From Polyangiaceae bacterium (lineage in GTDB: Bacteria; Myxococcota_A; Polyangia; Polyangiales; Polyangiaceae): a stretch of DNA of 64,000 nucleotides. The notes below the pieces were generated by a model. That model ran no database searches and had not been told where the DNA came from. It saw only the letters and a list, made by a program, of their open reading frames with translations. The stretch covers positions 1 through 64,000 of the forward strand of contig JANXOF010000013.1 in assembly GCA_025353725.1 (NCBI GenBank), read 5' to 3'. Both the position numbers and the translations under genes were made by a program. How positions within the stretch are numbered: the stretch's first letter is position 1; every line of letters begins with the position of its first letter. Shown here piece by piece: positions 9,004 to 17,809 of the stretch.

Positions 9004-12000
9004 ATGGCTACATCGTTCGGTACTGGCTTGGGTGTGGAGAAGATGGCGCGAAACGCGAAAGATACGAGTGCCGCGCGCGAGAGCGCAGGGTTGAAGCGTC
9101 CCAGTGCGAATCCGACGGTCGCGACGACCGCCCTTGAGGGGCACGCGACGGGTCCTGTCGCAAAGGCGGCAGGACGCGGACGAAACGCGCTGACCGCGGG
9201 CTCCGCCAGCGCTCGGTCGGCGGACGCGAAGGCGAGTCGCTCGGGTCTCCCGGGTGCGCCCGGCAGGTCGACCCCCGCGATGAAGCCCATTGCACGATTT
9301 TTTACGCGAGCCGGCGTTGACCCTCTCGCCGACGGGGCGCCGGGTCCAGCGTCCATGACCGGAGACCCAACGAAGCTCGTCTACGAGCGCCGTTCGAGCA
9401 TGATTACGAACCCGGACGGGTCCATCGTTTTCAAGATGGAGGGCGCGGAGATCCCCGCGACGTGGAGCCAACTCGCGACGGACATCGTCATCTCGAAGTA
9501 CTTCCGGAGAGCCGGTCTTCACGGTGATGCGAAGCAAGGCGAACGAAGCGTTCAGCAAGTCGTTCACCGCATCGCGCACACGATTCGCGGCGGCGCCGAA
9601 AACTTCGGCGGTTACTTCGCGTCGAAAGCCGACGCGGACACGTTCGAGGCTGAACTTTCTTTCATGATGGTTCACCAAATCGGCGCGTTCAACTCACCCG
9701 TTTGGTTCAACTGCGGACTTTGGGCCGAATACGGCATCACGGGCTCGGGCGGAAACTGGGCTTGGGATGCGTCGCAGCCCGCAGACTCCGTCGTGACCGA
9801 GACGAAAAACGCGTACGAACGACCGCAGTGTTCGGCGTGTTTTATCCAATCTGCAAGCGACGACCTTATGGGCATCTACGAGCTCGTGAAGTCGGAAGCG
9901 CGTCTTTTCAAGTACGGGTCGGGCACCGGGTCAAACTTCAGCGCCATCCGCGGGCGGCAAGAGAAGCTCTCGGGCGGTGGGACCTCCAGCGGCCTGATGA
10001 GCTTCCTCGAGGTCTTTGATCGCGCGGCGGGGGCCACCAAGTCGGGCGGCACGACCCGTCGCGCGGCCAAAATGGTCTGCCTCGACATGGACCACCCGGA
10101 GATTCTCGACTTCATCAACTGGAAGGTCCGCGAGGAGAAGAAAGCCCATGCGCTTATCGCCGCAGGGTTTTCGAGCGACTTCAACGGCGAGGCTTACAAG
10201 ACCATCGCCGGCCAAAACTCGAACAACTCGATTCGCGTGACCGACGGGTTCATGAAAGCTGTCGAAGCCGACGGCACGTGGCAAACCCTCATGCGCACGA
10301 CGGGCGAGGTCTGCGACACGTACAACGCGAAAGACATCTGGCGTCAGGCCTCGGAAGCCGCGTGGGCGTGCGCCGACCCAGGACTTCAATACGACTCGAC
10401 CATCAATGCGTGGCACACATGCCCGAACAGCGGAAAGATTAACGCGTCGAATCCGTGTTCCGAATACATGTTTCTGGATGACACGGCGTGTAACCTGTCG
10501 TCGATCAATCTGATTAAGTTTCTGCGCGAGGATCAAGAAGAGAACGCTTCCGGCGACCACGGCACATCGCGGCGCCAAACGTTCGACGTCGAAGGCTTCC
10601 GCCACGCGTGCAAGGTGTTCTTCATGGCGCAAGAGATCCTGGTCGATCTCTCCAGCTACCCGACCGCGGACATTGCGCGCAACAGCCATGATTTCAGGCC
10701 TCTCGGGCTTGGCTACGCCAATCTCGGCTCACTGCTGATGCAGATGGGCGTGCCGTACGATTCAGACGAGGGACGCGCGATAGCCGGTGCGCTCACGGCG
10801 ATTATGTGCGGTAAGGCGTATGCGGCCAGCGCGACGATGGCCGCGTCGAAGGGCCCCTTCAACGGGTTCGCGAAAAACCGCGCGCCGATGCTTCGCGTTA
10901 TGGCGATGCACCGCGATGCGGCTTACCAGATCGATCGCGATAAGTGTCCGCCTGCGCTCTATCGCGCGGCATGCGAAGATTGGGATGCGGCGCTCGCGCT
11001 GGGCGAGCAGCACGGTTACCGAAACGCGCAAGCCACAGTGCTCGCACCGACGGGCACCATTGGACTCTTGATGGACTGCGACACGACAGGCGTAGAGCCT
11101 GATTTTGCGCTCGTGAAGTACAAGAAGCTCGCGGGGGGCGGCTACTTCAAAATCGTCAACCAGTCCGTTCCGAGCGCCCTTAAGAAACTCGGTTATAGTC
11201 CGAGCGAGGTTCAGGAAATCGTCGCTTACGTGAGCGGGACGAATACGCTGCTCACCGCACCGCATATTAACCGCCGCTCACTCAAAGAGCGAGGTCTTAC
11301 CGATGCTGATCTCGCGAAGGCCGAAGCCGCGTTGGCTGGCATTTTCGAACTCGACAACGCTTTTGGCTCGTGGGTCCTTGGCGAGGAGGCGTACGAGCGC
11401 CTAGGCGTCACGAAGGAGCTACGCAGCGCCAAGCGCTTCAGCATCCTTCAGCACTTGGGTTTCACGAAAGCCGCGATCGAAGAGGCGCAGGACACCATCA
11501 TCGGTCGCATGACGATCGAAGGAGCTCCCTACCTCAAGCCCTCTCACTATCCGGTGTTCGATTGTGCGAATCGATGCGGAAAGAACGGGCAGCGTTTCCT
11601 CGCCGCGATAAGCCACGTCAAAATGATGGCGGCGGTTCAACCCTACCTCTCGGGCGCGATTTCGAAGACCGTCAATCTCCCGAACGACGCGACCGTCGAG
11701 GACGTAAGCGATATCTACATGGAGGGTTGGCGCGTCGGTTTGAAGGCCGTGGCCCTCTACCGCGACGGATGCAAGGCTTCGCAGCCGCTCTCCACGACGA
11801 CCAAGGAGAAAGACACGGACGACGTCGCGGTCGCCAAGTCCAACAAGACGACGATGTCTCCCGAGCTAGAAGCCAAGCTCGGAAGCCCACGCGCGACGCA
11901 AGCCCACGCCGATGGCCCGCTCCTTCCGATTCCTCGGACCTCCGAACCGCAAGACGTCACTCAGCTCACGCTCGGTCTCCATCAAGACACGAGCGGCTCG

Positions 12001-12777
12001 AGGCCAAAGGGACTGCGTGTCCGCCTCCCGAAAAAACGTGTAGGGTTCACGCAAGAGGCGCGCGTCGGCGGTCACAAGATTTTCCTTCGCACGGGGCAGT
12101 ACGAGGATGGCACGCTCGGCGAGATCTTCATCGATATGCACAAGGAGGGCGCGGCGTTCCGCTCCCTCATGAATTGCTTTGCGATGAGCGTCTCCATCGG
12201 ACTTCAATACGGCGTTCCGCTTCAAACCTACGTCGACCAATTCACGTTTACGAGGTTCGAGCCGCAAGGCCTTGTGGAAGGTCACCCGTACGTCAGAATG
12301 GCCACATCAATTGTGGACTATCTGTTCCGCGTACTCGGGTGTGAGTACCTCGGCAGGTACGATCTCGCGCATGTAAAGCCCGACGCCGAGGAAGCCGCTC
12401 AGCACGTCGGGTTCCTTGGGGGAGGTCAAAAAGAAGACCGAGAAAGCGCCTCCGAGGTCCCAGCCGCGTTCGGGTACACGAATTCGGCACTCGCCCGGAG
12501 TGCGACGGAAGCCGAGTCGCTCGAGGCTCGCCCGCCCACGCGAAATCTCGCGTCGCCGTCAAGCTCGGGTCACGTCCGTCAGGCGCCCCCAAGTCTTGCG
12601 CGTAAGGGCGCACCTGACACCGCGCACGAGCATGCCGCCCACGCGTCTCCGCTCGATGCACAGCTTGATGCCATGATGGGAGACGCACCGGTGTGTGACG
12701 GGTGCGGCCACATCACGGTACGCAACGGCGCTTGCTACCGGTGCCTCAACTGCGGCAACTCGATGGGCTGCAGCTAG
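9004..12777 (+). CDS. nrdJ: Class II (adenosylcobalamin-dependent) ribonucleotide reductase
   Basis: The enzyme reduces ribonucleotides to deoxyribonucleotides using a thiyl radical generated from coenzyme B12, without oxygen. Visible signatures: FNSPVWFNCGL with the first redox Cys (about residue 237), CSACFIQSASDDL, KYGSGTGSN, the NPCSEY thiyl-radical motif at about residue 484, CNLSSINL, and a C-terminal domain with CDGCG and CLNCG pairs that resemble the swinging-arm or zinc site of this family. At 1257 aa it is on the long side: about 100 residues of low-complexity Ala/Gly/Arg/Ser sequence precede the catalytic core and a second disordered linker (about 1130-1225) precedes the Cys-rich tail. 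No nrdAB or nrdDG is seen nearby. Confidence 0.95.
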   Translation: MATSFGTGLGVEKMARNAKDTSAARESAGLKRPSANPTVATTALEGHATGPVAKAAGRGRNALTAGSASARSADAKASRSGLPGAPGRSTPAMKPIARFFTRAGVDPLADGAPGPASMTGDPTKLVYERRSSMITNPDGSIVFKMEGAEIPATWSQLATDIVISKYFRRAGLHGDAKQGERSVQQVVHRIAHTIRGGAENFGGYFASKADADTFEAELSFMMVHQIGAFNSPVWFNCGLWAEYGITGSGGNWAWDASQPADSVVTETKNAYERPQCSACFIQSASDDLMGIYELVKSEARLFKYGSGTGSNFSAIRGRQEKLSGGGTSSGLMSFLEVFDRAAGATKSGGTTRRAAKMVCLDMDHPEILDFINWKVREEKKAHALIAAGFSSDFNGEAYKTIAGQNSNNSIRVTDGFMKAVEADGTWQTLMRTTGEVCDTYNAKDIWRQASEAAWACADPGLQYDSTINAWHTCPNSGKINASNPCSEYMFLDDTACNLSSINLIKFLREDQEENASGDHGTSRRQTFDVEGFRHACKVFFMAQEILVDLSSYPTADIARNSHDFRPLGLGYANLGSLLMQMGVPYDSDEGRAIAGALTAIMCGKAYAASATMAASKGPFNGFAKNRAPMLRVMAMHRDAAYQIDRDKCPPALYRAACEDWDAALALGEQHGYRNAQATVLAPTGTIGLLMDCDTTGVEPDFALVKYKKLAGGGYFKIVNQSVPSALKKLGYSPSEVQEIVAYVSGTNTLLTAPHINRRSLKERGLTDADLAKAEAALAGIFELDNAFGSWVLGEEAYERLGVTKELRSAKRFSILQHLGFTKAAIEEAQDTIIGRMTIEGAPYLKPSHYPVFDCANRCGKNGQRFLAAISHVKMMAAVQPYLSGAISKTVNLPNDATVEDVSDIYMEGWRVGLKAVALYRDGCKASQPLSTTTKEKDTDDVAVAKSNKTTMSPELEAKLGSPRATQAHADGPLLPIPRTSEPQDVTQLTLGLHQDTSGSRPKGLRVRLPKKRVGFTQEARVGGHKIFLRTGQYEDGTLGEIFIDMHKEGAAFRSLMNCFAMSVSIGLQYGVPLQTYVDQFTFTRFEPQGLVEGHPYVRMATSIVDYLFRVLGCEYLGRYDLAHVKPDAEEAAQHVGFLGGGQKEDRESASEVPAAFGYTNSALARSATEAESLEARPPTRNLASPSSSGHVRQAPPSLARKGAPDTAHEHAAHASPLDAQLDAMMGDAPVCDGCGHITVRNGACYRCLNCGNSMGCS

Positions 12778-12847
12778 CCGACCGCCCAGTGAAGCGCGAC
12801 GCGACGCGACCCGGCGATAGCCTGAGTCGATAAAAACGCCCCGCCCC

Positions 12848-12871
12848 GCCCGGACCTAAACAGGTCTGGGC
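12848..12871 (+). terminator. Hairpin downstream of nrdJ, possible terminator
   Basis: GCCCGGACCT (12848-12857) pairs with AGGTCTGGGC (12862-12871) across a four-base AAAC loop; one G-T position is a wobble pair in RNA. It starts 71 bp after the nrdJ stop. There is no T-run, so it is either an incomplete intrinsic terminator or an mRNA 3'-end stabilising hairpin. Confidence 0.45.
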
Positions 12872-12895
12872 AAGGCGAGAGCATGTTCGAAGCGC

Positions 12896-13376
12896 TTGAA
12901 GCTTGGAACGACTCTTGCTGCGTCCGGTTCCAAGCAAGTTCTGCAAGCCGTTGGCGCGTACGCTGCGCAGACGTCAGAGCAGGAGCTCGCTGACGTGCCG
13001 CCTTACGAGGAATCCCTCGAGGAAAGCCAGCCGTCCTCTTCTTCGCGGACCCTGAACGCGATCATGCTAGACGTCGCCGAACCGCTGCGCGCTGACCAAC
13101 CCACCGGGAGTCTCCTCGCCGACGCCCCCACCAACCTTTTGGCGTCCAACTGCCGTAGCGTCGGACAAAGCGCTGCAATTGCTCTCCCAGCAGCCGTGGC
13201 CCTCATGGCCACGAGCGCCCTTCCGCAGGTCGAGGCAGAGCTTGGTACTGAGGACCCAAGCCTCCCGCCCTCTCACTAGCTGCAACTACCGAACCTCGCT
13301 TCAACGTACGACGACGCGTTCACGGATACGGTCGCGGCAGTACCGTGCTCAACGGCGAAAACCGGTCTCTATGTGG
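12896..13376 (+). pseudogene. Coding-like region upstream of the M35 protease, with an in-frame stop
   Basis: One frame keeps strong third-position GC bias from about 12896 to 13400 but contains TAG at 13277-13279. Before the stop it encodes an Ala/Ser/Leu-rich sequence with a short hydrophobic stretch (AIALPAAVALMATSALPQVEA) that could be a signal peptide. After the stop the same frame continues with NLASTYDDAFTDTVAAVPCS and TGLYVVDVREAKAV and then runs out of sense where the protease frame begins. I interpret it as the former N-terminal part of a secreted M35 protease broken by a nonsense mutation and a frameshift near 13380-13400. Alternatively it is a separate 127-aa gene (TTG start 12896, stop 13279). 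Confidence 0.35.
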
Positions 13377-13379
13377 TAG

Positions 13380-14000
13380 ATGTCAGAGAAGCGAAGGCTG
13401 TTCATCACAACCTCATTCACCGACTATTTTCGATATCGAAAGACATTGCAGCAAAAGCTTACTTTGAAGGGACAAGATTTCTGGTTCACTGGGGGGTCAT
13501 TCAAAACGTCTGCCAACCTGGACCTCGGCCGACGGAAAAGCGCGTTTCGAAAGATCGCGACTGGCTTCCGAGGTCTCGCGCGAGCGGTGAACGGAGTCGA
13601 CGAAAAACCGATGACTGTGGACCCCTCCGCACCAACTCTGATTTGTGGCAGCGGCAACGATTTGAGCAGCAAATTCTATTGCGATTATGGCACCCGCGCG
13701 TTCGCGGTAAAGGGAGAGTCGGCCCGGCTCTACCTATGCCCTGACGTCTACAAATCATGGGAATTTAGAAACGGTGTCGACCCTGCGATGTCCCGAACCA
13801 TGGTGCATGAGTTTTCGCACAAATTTGCACTAACGCGTGATGTCGCCTACCTCGCCGTGGCCGACCCACAAGTTAACTCCTATTGGTGGCATGGGAAGGA
13901 TGACGCGAAGATGCGACTAACGCCGCAACTCGCAGCCGAGAACGCAGACAAATACGCGTGGTACGCGTATCGCCCGAAGCTGCGCTTCACTGCGTGGTGA
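13380..14000 (+). CDS. M35-type (aspzincin/deuterolysin) metalloprotease domain, probably truncated
   Basis: HEFSH at residues 143-147 and Asp154 (LTRDVAY) match the HExxH + Asp zinc site of M35 proteases, and the downstream ENADKYAWYAY (187-197) matches the conserved ...NADSYAWF signature of lysine-specific metalloendopeptidases. The start of the domain (DFWFTGG, then RRKSAFRKIATGF) is also family-like. As read from ATG at 13380 the protein has no signal peptide and no ribosome-binding site, which is unexpected for an enzyme class that is secreted. The upstream frame (12896-13376) appears to hold the missing N-terminus in another phase. A protective propeptide is not identifiable. Confidence 0.7.
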   Translation: MSEKRRLFITTSFTDYFRYRKTLQQKLTLKGQDFWFTGGSFKTSANLDLGRRKSAFRKIATGFRGLARAVNGVDEKPMTVDPSAPTLICGSGNDLSSKFYCDYGTRAFAVKGESARLYLCPDVYKSWEFRNGVDPAMSRTMVHEFSHKFALTRDVAYLAVADPQVNSYWWHGKDDAKMRLTPQLAAENADKYAWYAYRPKLRFTAW

Positions 14001-14032
14001 TTGGGAATACGGACTCCTGACTCTCGAAGCCA

Positions 14033-15427
14033 CTACGCGACCTGAGGTGAGGGCGCTGTTGCTTGGGACTCAGAGACGCCAAACGCGATACAGAGCGCTC
14101 CCAACACGTTGTAGTACTCGTTGCAGAACGCGTGCGTACTAAACAGGTAGAGAGAGAAGTGCGTTAGCCCGGCGAGGAGCGCAAAGCCCGCAGGGGAACG
14201 GGGCGCAAAACGTAAGCCCACTCCACCGACTACCGCGCACACCGCAATCCCGGTCCATTTCGATAGGTGGACTGTTCCCGTATTGGCCAAAAGTGCGAGC
14301 ACGCCGAGGCTGTCCGTGCGGAACACTTCGCGAATATTGAGCACGCTGTTGACGAATGCGCGCGCGTCCCAGAGCGCTAGCGGCAAGGTCACGCTCAATC
14401 CAACGGCACCAACTTTGGCATAAAAAACGAAGACTTGGCGCCACGACCACGGACGTGGGAGCAGGAGCAGAAGCGCGGGCGCGCCGATAAACATGTGCTG
14501 CTTCACGGAGCAATAGAGGCCGGCCGCAACATACACGTACTTGGGCGCACGAAGCGCGGCGTAAACCACCGCGGCCGTGAGCATTACGACGAACGGATCG
14601 GTCCACGCGCGGTGCACCACGAAAAACGTTCGCGGGGTGAACAGGATGAGCACCGCGGCCAGGGAGGCCCGCGCCCCGGGCCTTGCGCGAGCCAGCAACC
14701 ACGCCGCTATCGCGACCGCCGCCAAGGTCGAATAGCGCGAATCGCCGAGTACGTACCCTGGCAAGCACAAGAGCAGGCACAGCGGCGGATAGACGAATCC
14801 GAAAAGCAAGCGACCGCCGACGGACACGCCCGGCGGATAATAGGGAGACGTACCGTTGTACAGATCAGGAAAGGTAATCGTAAAGGGATTCACGCCGCGC
14901 AGCAGCGCTCGCGCGGCCTCCATTTCGACGACCCAGACGTCGATGGTGGGGTTCGACGCCATCTGAATGGTCAGCACGCCGGCGCCGAGGTAGGCAGCTA
15001 TGGCCAAAAGAATCAGCGGCTGATGAACCTTGGTGCGCTCGCGCCATACCCAAAGAGCCACGCAAGCTCCGATGGCCACGACCATAAACGAGCGAAACCC
15101 CAGTTGGTGCGCGGCATCGAACCTTCGACCGTCCGCCCTTTGGGGTAGGAGAACCAACATCGCAAGTTGAACGATCGCCCACGCAGACATCCACGTGACG
15201 ACGCGTTCGTTAGGTATTGATCCTCCGAAACGCTTGCCGCCAAACGAGACGCCTCCGAACAAGGCAAAGAGCGTCAGGAGCCAGCACGCGACCATCGCGC
15301 ACACCCCATAGGGGTCGTACAGCCCGTACGTGAGCTCAAGGATGCAAACGAGAGCGACAATCGCCACAGCGAGCGCGACGTTGACCGGGGCCCCCGCGGG
15401 AGCTACCCCTCGCCCGCGCTCAGGCAC
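14033..15427 (-). CDS. Polytopic membrane glycosyltransferase-like protein (GT87/DUF2029-like)
   Basis: About ten hydrophobic segments are visible over 464 aa. A charged loop after the third or fourth helix (DVWVVEMEAARALLRGVNPFT) and YYPPGVSVGGRLLFGFVYPPL resemble the acceptor-side loops of GT-C fold, polyprenyl-phosphate-sugar-dependent transferases such as GT87. It is the last gene of the GDP-deoxysugar operon and overlaps the upstream gene by 8 bp if GTG at 15427 is used; the open frame reaches GTG at 15481, which would put 18 unlikely basic residues in front. The likely job is to use a lipid-linked sugar made by the preceding gene. The substrate cannot be read from the sequence. Confidence 0.7.
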   Translation of the reverse strand: MPERGRGVAPAGAPVNVALAVAIVALVCILELTYGLYDPYGVCAMVACWLLTLFALFGGVSFGGKRFGGSIPNERVVTWMSAWAIVQLAMLVLLPQRADGRRFDAAHQLGFRSFMVVAIGACVALWVWRERTKVHQPLILLAIAAYLGAGVLTIQMASNPTIDVWVVEMEAARALLRGVNPFTITFPDLYNGTSPYYPPGVSVGGRLLFGFVYPPLCLLLCLPGYVLGDSRYSTLAAVAIAAWLLARARPGARASLAAVLILFTPRTFFVVHRAWTDPFVVMLTAAVVYAALRAPKYVYVAAGLYCSVKQHMFIGAPALLLLLPRPWSWRQVFVFYAKVGAVGLSVTLPLALWDARAFVNSVLNIREVFRTDSLGVLALLANTGTVHLSKWTGIAVCAVVGGVGLRFAPRSPAGFALLAGLTHFSLYLFSTHAFCNEYYNVLGALCIAFGVSESQATAPSPQVA

Positions 15428-16856
15428 TCGCGACGCTCGCGCGACGCCGGCCCACGACCACCGCCTGAACGAACAAGTCACGCGGTCCGAAGTCGTAGCT
15501 GTGTAGGTCGAAACCTGCCTCGTTGAGGTACGACTCGGCTTGCGCTTTCGACCCGAGGCGCGTGGGCTCTGCGGGGTGTAAACGCACGTTTTTGTGCATC
15601 ACATCGTTGAGTACAAAGTGGGCCGCGTCGAGGACAGCCGCGCTCGTGGCGCGTCGGTGGGGCCAGAACACGACGACCTTGCCATTGGGTTTGGTGACGC
15701 GCGCGAGCTCCGAAAAGAGCTTCGCAAGCTCTTGGCCCTGAAAGTGCTCAACGACGCCGAGGTTGTACGCGCCGTCGAAGCTCGCATCGGGAAACGGCAG
15801 ATTCAGAATGTCGGCGCGAAGGGTGGTCGCCGTCGGATTTTCGCGTGCGTACATCTGTAGCGCCGGGACCGAAATGTCGACTGCGGTGACCTGCGCGTGG
15901 GCTTGAACGTCCGTGTCGGCCTGTCCAGAGCCACACCCCGCGTGCAGGAGGCTAGACCCCTCTGCGAATTCCCGTTTCACGACCGCGGTAAGAATGCTCT
16001 TGATGAACGCATTACGGTAAAGAGTCGCCACGAGATCGTAGGCGAGAAGCGTCTTTTTCTCCTTTCCTTCCCAGTAGACGTCCCAACCTTGCGTGTCTTG
16101 AAGTTCGCCGAAGCCCATGTTGACGTTCTTGGCGACGCGAAACTGAGCCGGATTGACGGCGCGCGCCGTCATGAGCCGCCCCAGCTCGCGCACGCTTCGG
16201 CCGACTTCGGTAAGGCTCATCTTCGAGTGACCGTACGTGCGCGCCGAGAGAACAATCGGAATCTCGCTCACCGAAATGCCGTTTTCCTGCATCACAAACA
16301 TACTGCGAAAAAAGAAGGCGTACCCGGGCTCATGGACGAGTTCGAACACCTCTTTCGGGATGCTGCGCAGGTTGTACGCGCGGAAGGCGCCAGTCGCGTC
16401 CGCCGAGACGCCAAGCATCGTCCGTGTTGCGGCGTGGCCTAAGTGCGTCAGCCCCCTACGAACCGCCGTCCAACCCGGGAGCGAATTCGAGGCCAAAAAG
16501 CGTGAGCCCACCACGAGATCAGAGACTCCGCACTTTGCGAGAAGTCGCGGAATGTCTTCGGGGGCGTGGGTGAAATCGCAGTCCATGGTGACCAGCACGT
16601 CGTAGCCCTCGCGGTACGCCAACGCGATGCCCTCTTGGTGCGCGGATCCGATCCCGTTCTTTCCGGTGCGGTGGATGACGCGCACACGCTTGCCGGCCGC
16701 CTTGGCGAGTTCGTCGAGCAAAGCCCCGGTACCGTCTGGCGAGGCGTCATCCATGAATGCAATATCGGTGTCCAGCCCCAGCGCGAGGAGCTGCGAAAGC
16801 ATCGGCGTAACGTTTTCGTGTTCGTTGTACGTCGGAATGAAAATCAACTGCTTCAT
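15420..16856 (-). CDS. Fusion: family 2 glycosyltransferase (polyprenyl-P-sugar synthase type) + SAM methyltransferase
   Basis: Residues 1-235 are a GT2 domain of the Dpm1/polyprenol-phosphate mannosyltransferase kind: IFIPTYNEHENV at the N-terminus, MDDASPDGT at about 35, TMDCDFTHAPED near 90 and the RTYGHSKMS segment near 206. Residues 260-470 form a class I methyltransferase with LLHAGCGSGQADTD (motif I), VTAVDIS and LPFPDASFDGAYNLGVVEH. The first half would charge a polyprenyl phosphate with a sugar; the second half would methylate a nearby substrate, perhaps the same sugar. The stop overlaps the start of the downstream membrane protein, and the start overlaps the stop of the upstream SDR by 4 bp, so these are one transcript. 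Confidence 0.85.
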   Translation of the reverse strand: MKQLIFIPTYNEHENVTPMLSQLLALGLDTDIAFMDDASPDGTGALLDELAKAAGKRVRVIHRTGKNGIGSAHQEGIALAYREGYDVLVTMDCDFTHAPEDIPRLLAKCGVSDLVVGSRFLASNSLPGWTAVRRGLTHLGHAATRTMLGVSADATGAFRAYNLRSIPKEVFELVHEPGYAFFFRSMFVMQENGISVSEIPIVLSARTYGHSKMSLTEVGRSVRELGRLMTARAVNPAQFRVAKNVNMGFGELQDTQGWDVYWEGKEKKTLLAYDLVATLYRNAFIKSILTAVVKREFAEGSSLLHAGCGSGQADTDVQAHAQVTAVDISVPALQMYARENPTATTLRADILNLPFPDASFDGAYNLGVVEHFQGQELAKLFSELARVTKPNGKVVVFWPHRRATSAAVLDAAHFVLNDVMHKNVRLHPAEPTRLGSKAQAESYLNEAGFDLHSYDFGPRDLFVQAVVVGRRRASVASA

Positions 16857-17809
16857 GACATGTTCTCCCGAACCAAACGACGAACGAGCCCTTCAAACGG
16901 CACGAGAGGCTCCCAACCGGTAGTCTGCCGCAACCTAGCCGCGTTGCCGACGAGCGGCACGCCCGCCTGCACGCGCAACCCAGGGCGCTCGCGCACGTAG
17001 GCTTCCCAGTCCAAGCCGACCTCGTCAAATGCAATGCGACAGAAATCTCGAACACTATGCAAAATGCCGCTTGCGACGACGTAGTCTTGCGCGAGAGGAG
17101 CGCGAAGGGTCGCCTGCATCGCGCGCGTCACGTCCTCGGCCGCACTCCAATCCACGAGGCTCTCCAAGCTGCCAAGCTCAATAGGTGCGGGTACTTCACC
17201 GCGTGCAAGCGCTCGCGAGGCATGCGCCGCGCCGCGAGCAATTTTGGCGGTGACGAACGCCGCGCCGCGGAACACGGACTCGTGGTTGTAGAGCACACCA
17301 GAGACGGCAAACATACCGTGTTGCTCACGCATAATCCGGCAGATGTCCATGCCCGCGCACTTCGAAACGCCGTACGCACTTTGGGGTTTCCGAAGTGTTG
17401 CCTCGTCCTGCGGTGACGTCTCAGCGGCCCCGAACACGTGCGAGCTGGAAGCGTAAAAAAGACGACTATCTCTCGCATGAACCCGCAACGCCTCGACGGT
17501 GCTGACAAGGCCGTCCACGTTGACTTGAAAACTTTGGCGGAGAAGATGCGCGATCTCGACCTGTTCGCGTTCGGCGGAAGCATGGTGAAACGCGGCGAGG
17601 TAATAGACCTCAGAAGGTTGCAAATCCTCCACCAATCTGTGCATCCCCTCCCGATCCGTGAGTTCCACGCCCGACCGTTCCGTGCCGACAGCACAAGGCG
17701 CGCCGGCGACATCGACACCCACGACGCGGAACCCCTGCGACAGCAGTTGAGCCGACAAGATTCGTCCGTCTTGGCCCCCACTCCCGACCACAAGTGCCGA
17801 CTTTTTCAA
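16853..17809 (-). CDS. SDR-family NDP-sugar epimerase/reductase, GDP-mannose dehydratase paralogue
   Basis: This 318-aa short-chain dehydrogenase has GSGGQDGRILSAQLL at the nucleotide-binding start, the GQDG variant characteristic of GDP-mannose 4,6-dehydratases, and a catalytic SSSHVFG ... YGVSK (Ser, Tyr, Lys all present). VLYNHESVFRGAAFVTAKI aligns with the [16 protein letters not shown] of the Gmd encoded two genes upstream, but the arginine-rich GDP-sugar loop and the [11 protein letters not shown] segment are altered. It is therefore a diverged Gmd relative, likely acting as a 4-reductase or epimerase on the GDP-4-keto-6-deoxy sugar. It overlaps the C-methyltransferase gene by 4 bp. Confidence 0.82.
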   Translation of the reverse strand: MKKSALVVGSGGQDGRILSAQLLSQGFRVVGVDVAGAPCAVGTERSGVELTDREGMHRLVEDLQPSEVYYLAAFHHASAEREQVEIAHLLRQSFQVNVDGLVSTVEALRVHARDSRLFYASSSHVFGAAETSPQDEATLRKPQSAYGVSKCAGMDICRIMREQHGMFAVSGVLYNHESVFRGAAFVTAKIARGAAHASRALARGEVPAPIELGSLESLVDWSAAEDVTRAMQATLRAPLAQDYVVASGILHSVRDFCRIAFDEVGLDWEAYVRERPGLRVQAGVPLVGNAARLRQTTGWEPLVPFEGLVRRLVRENMS

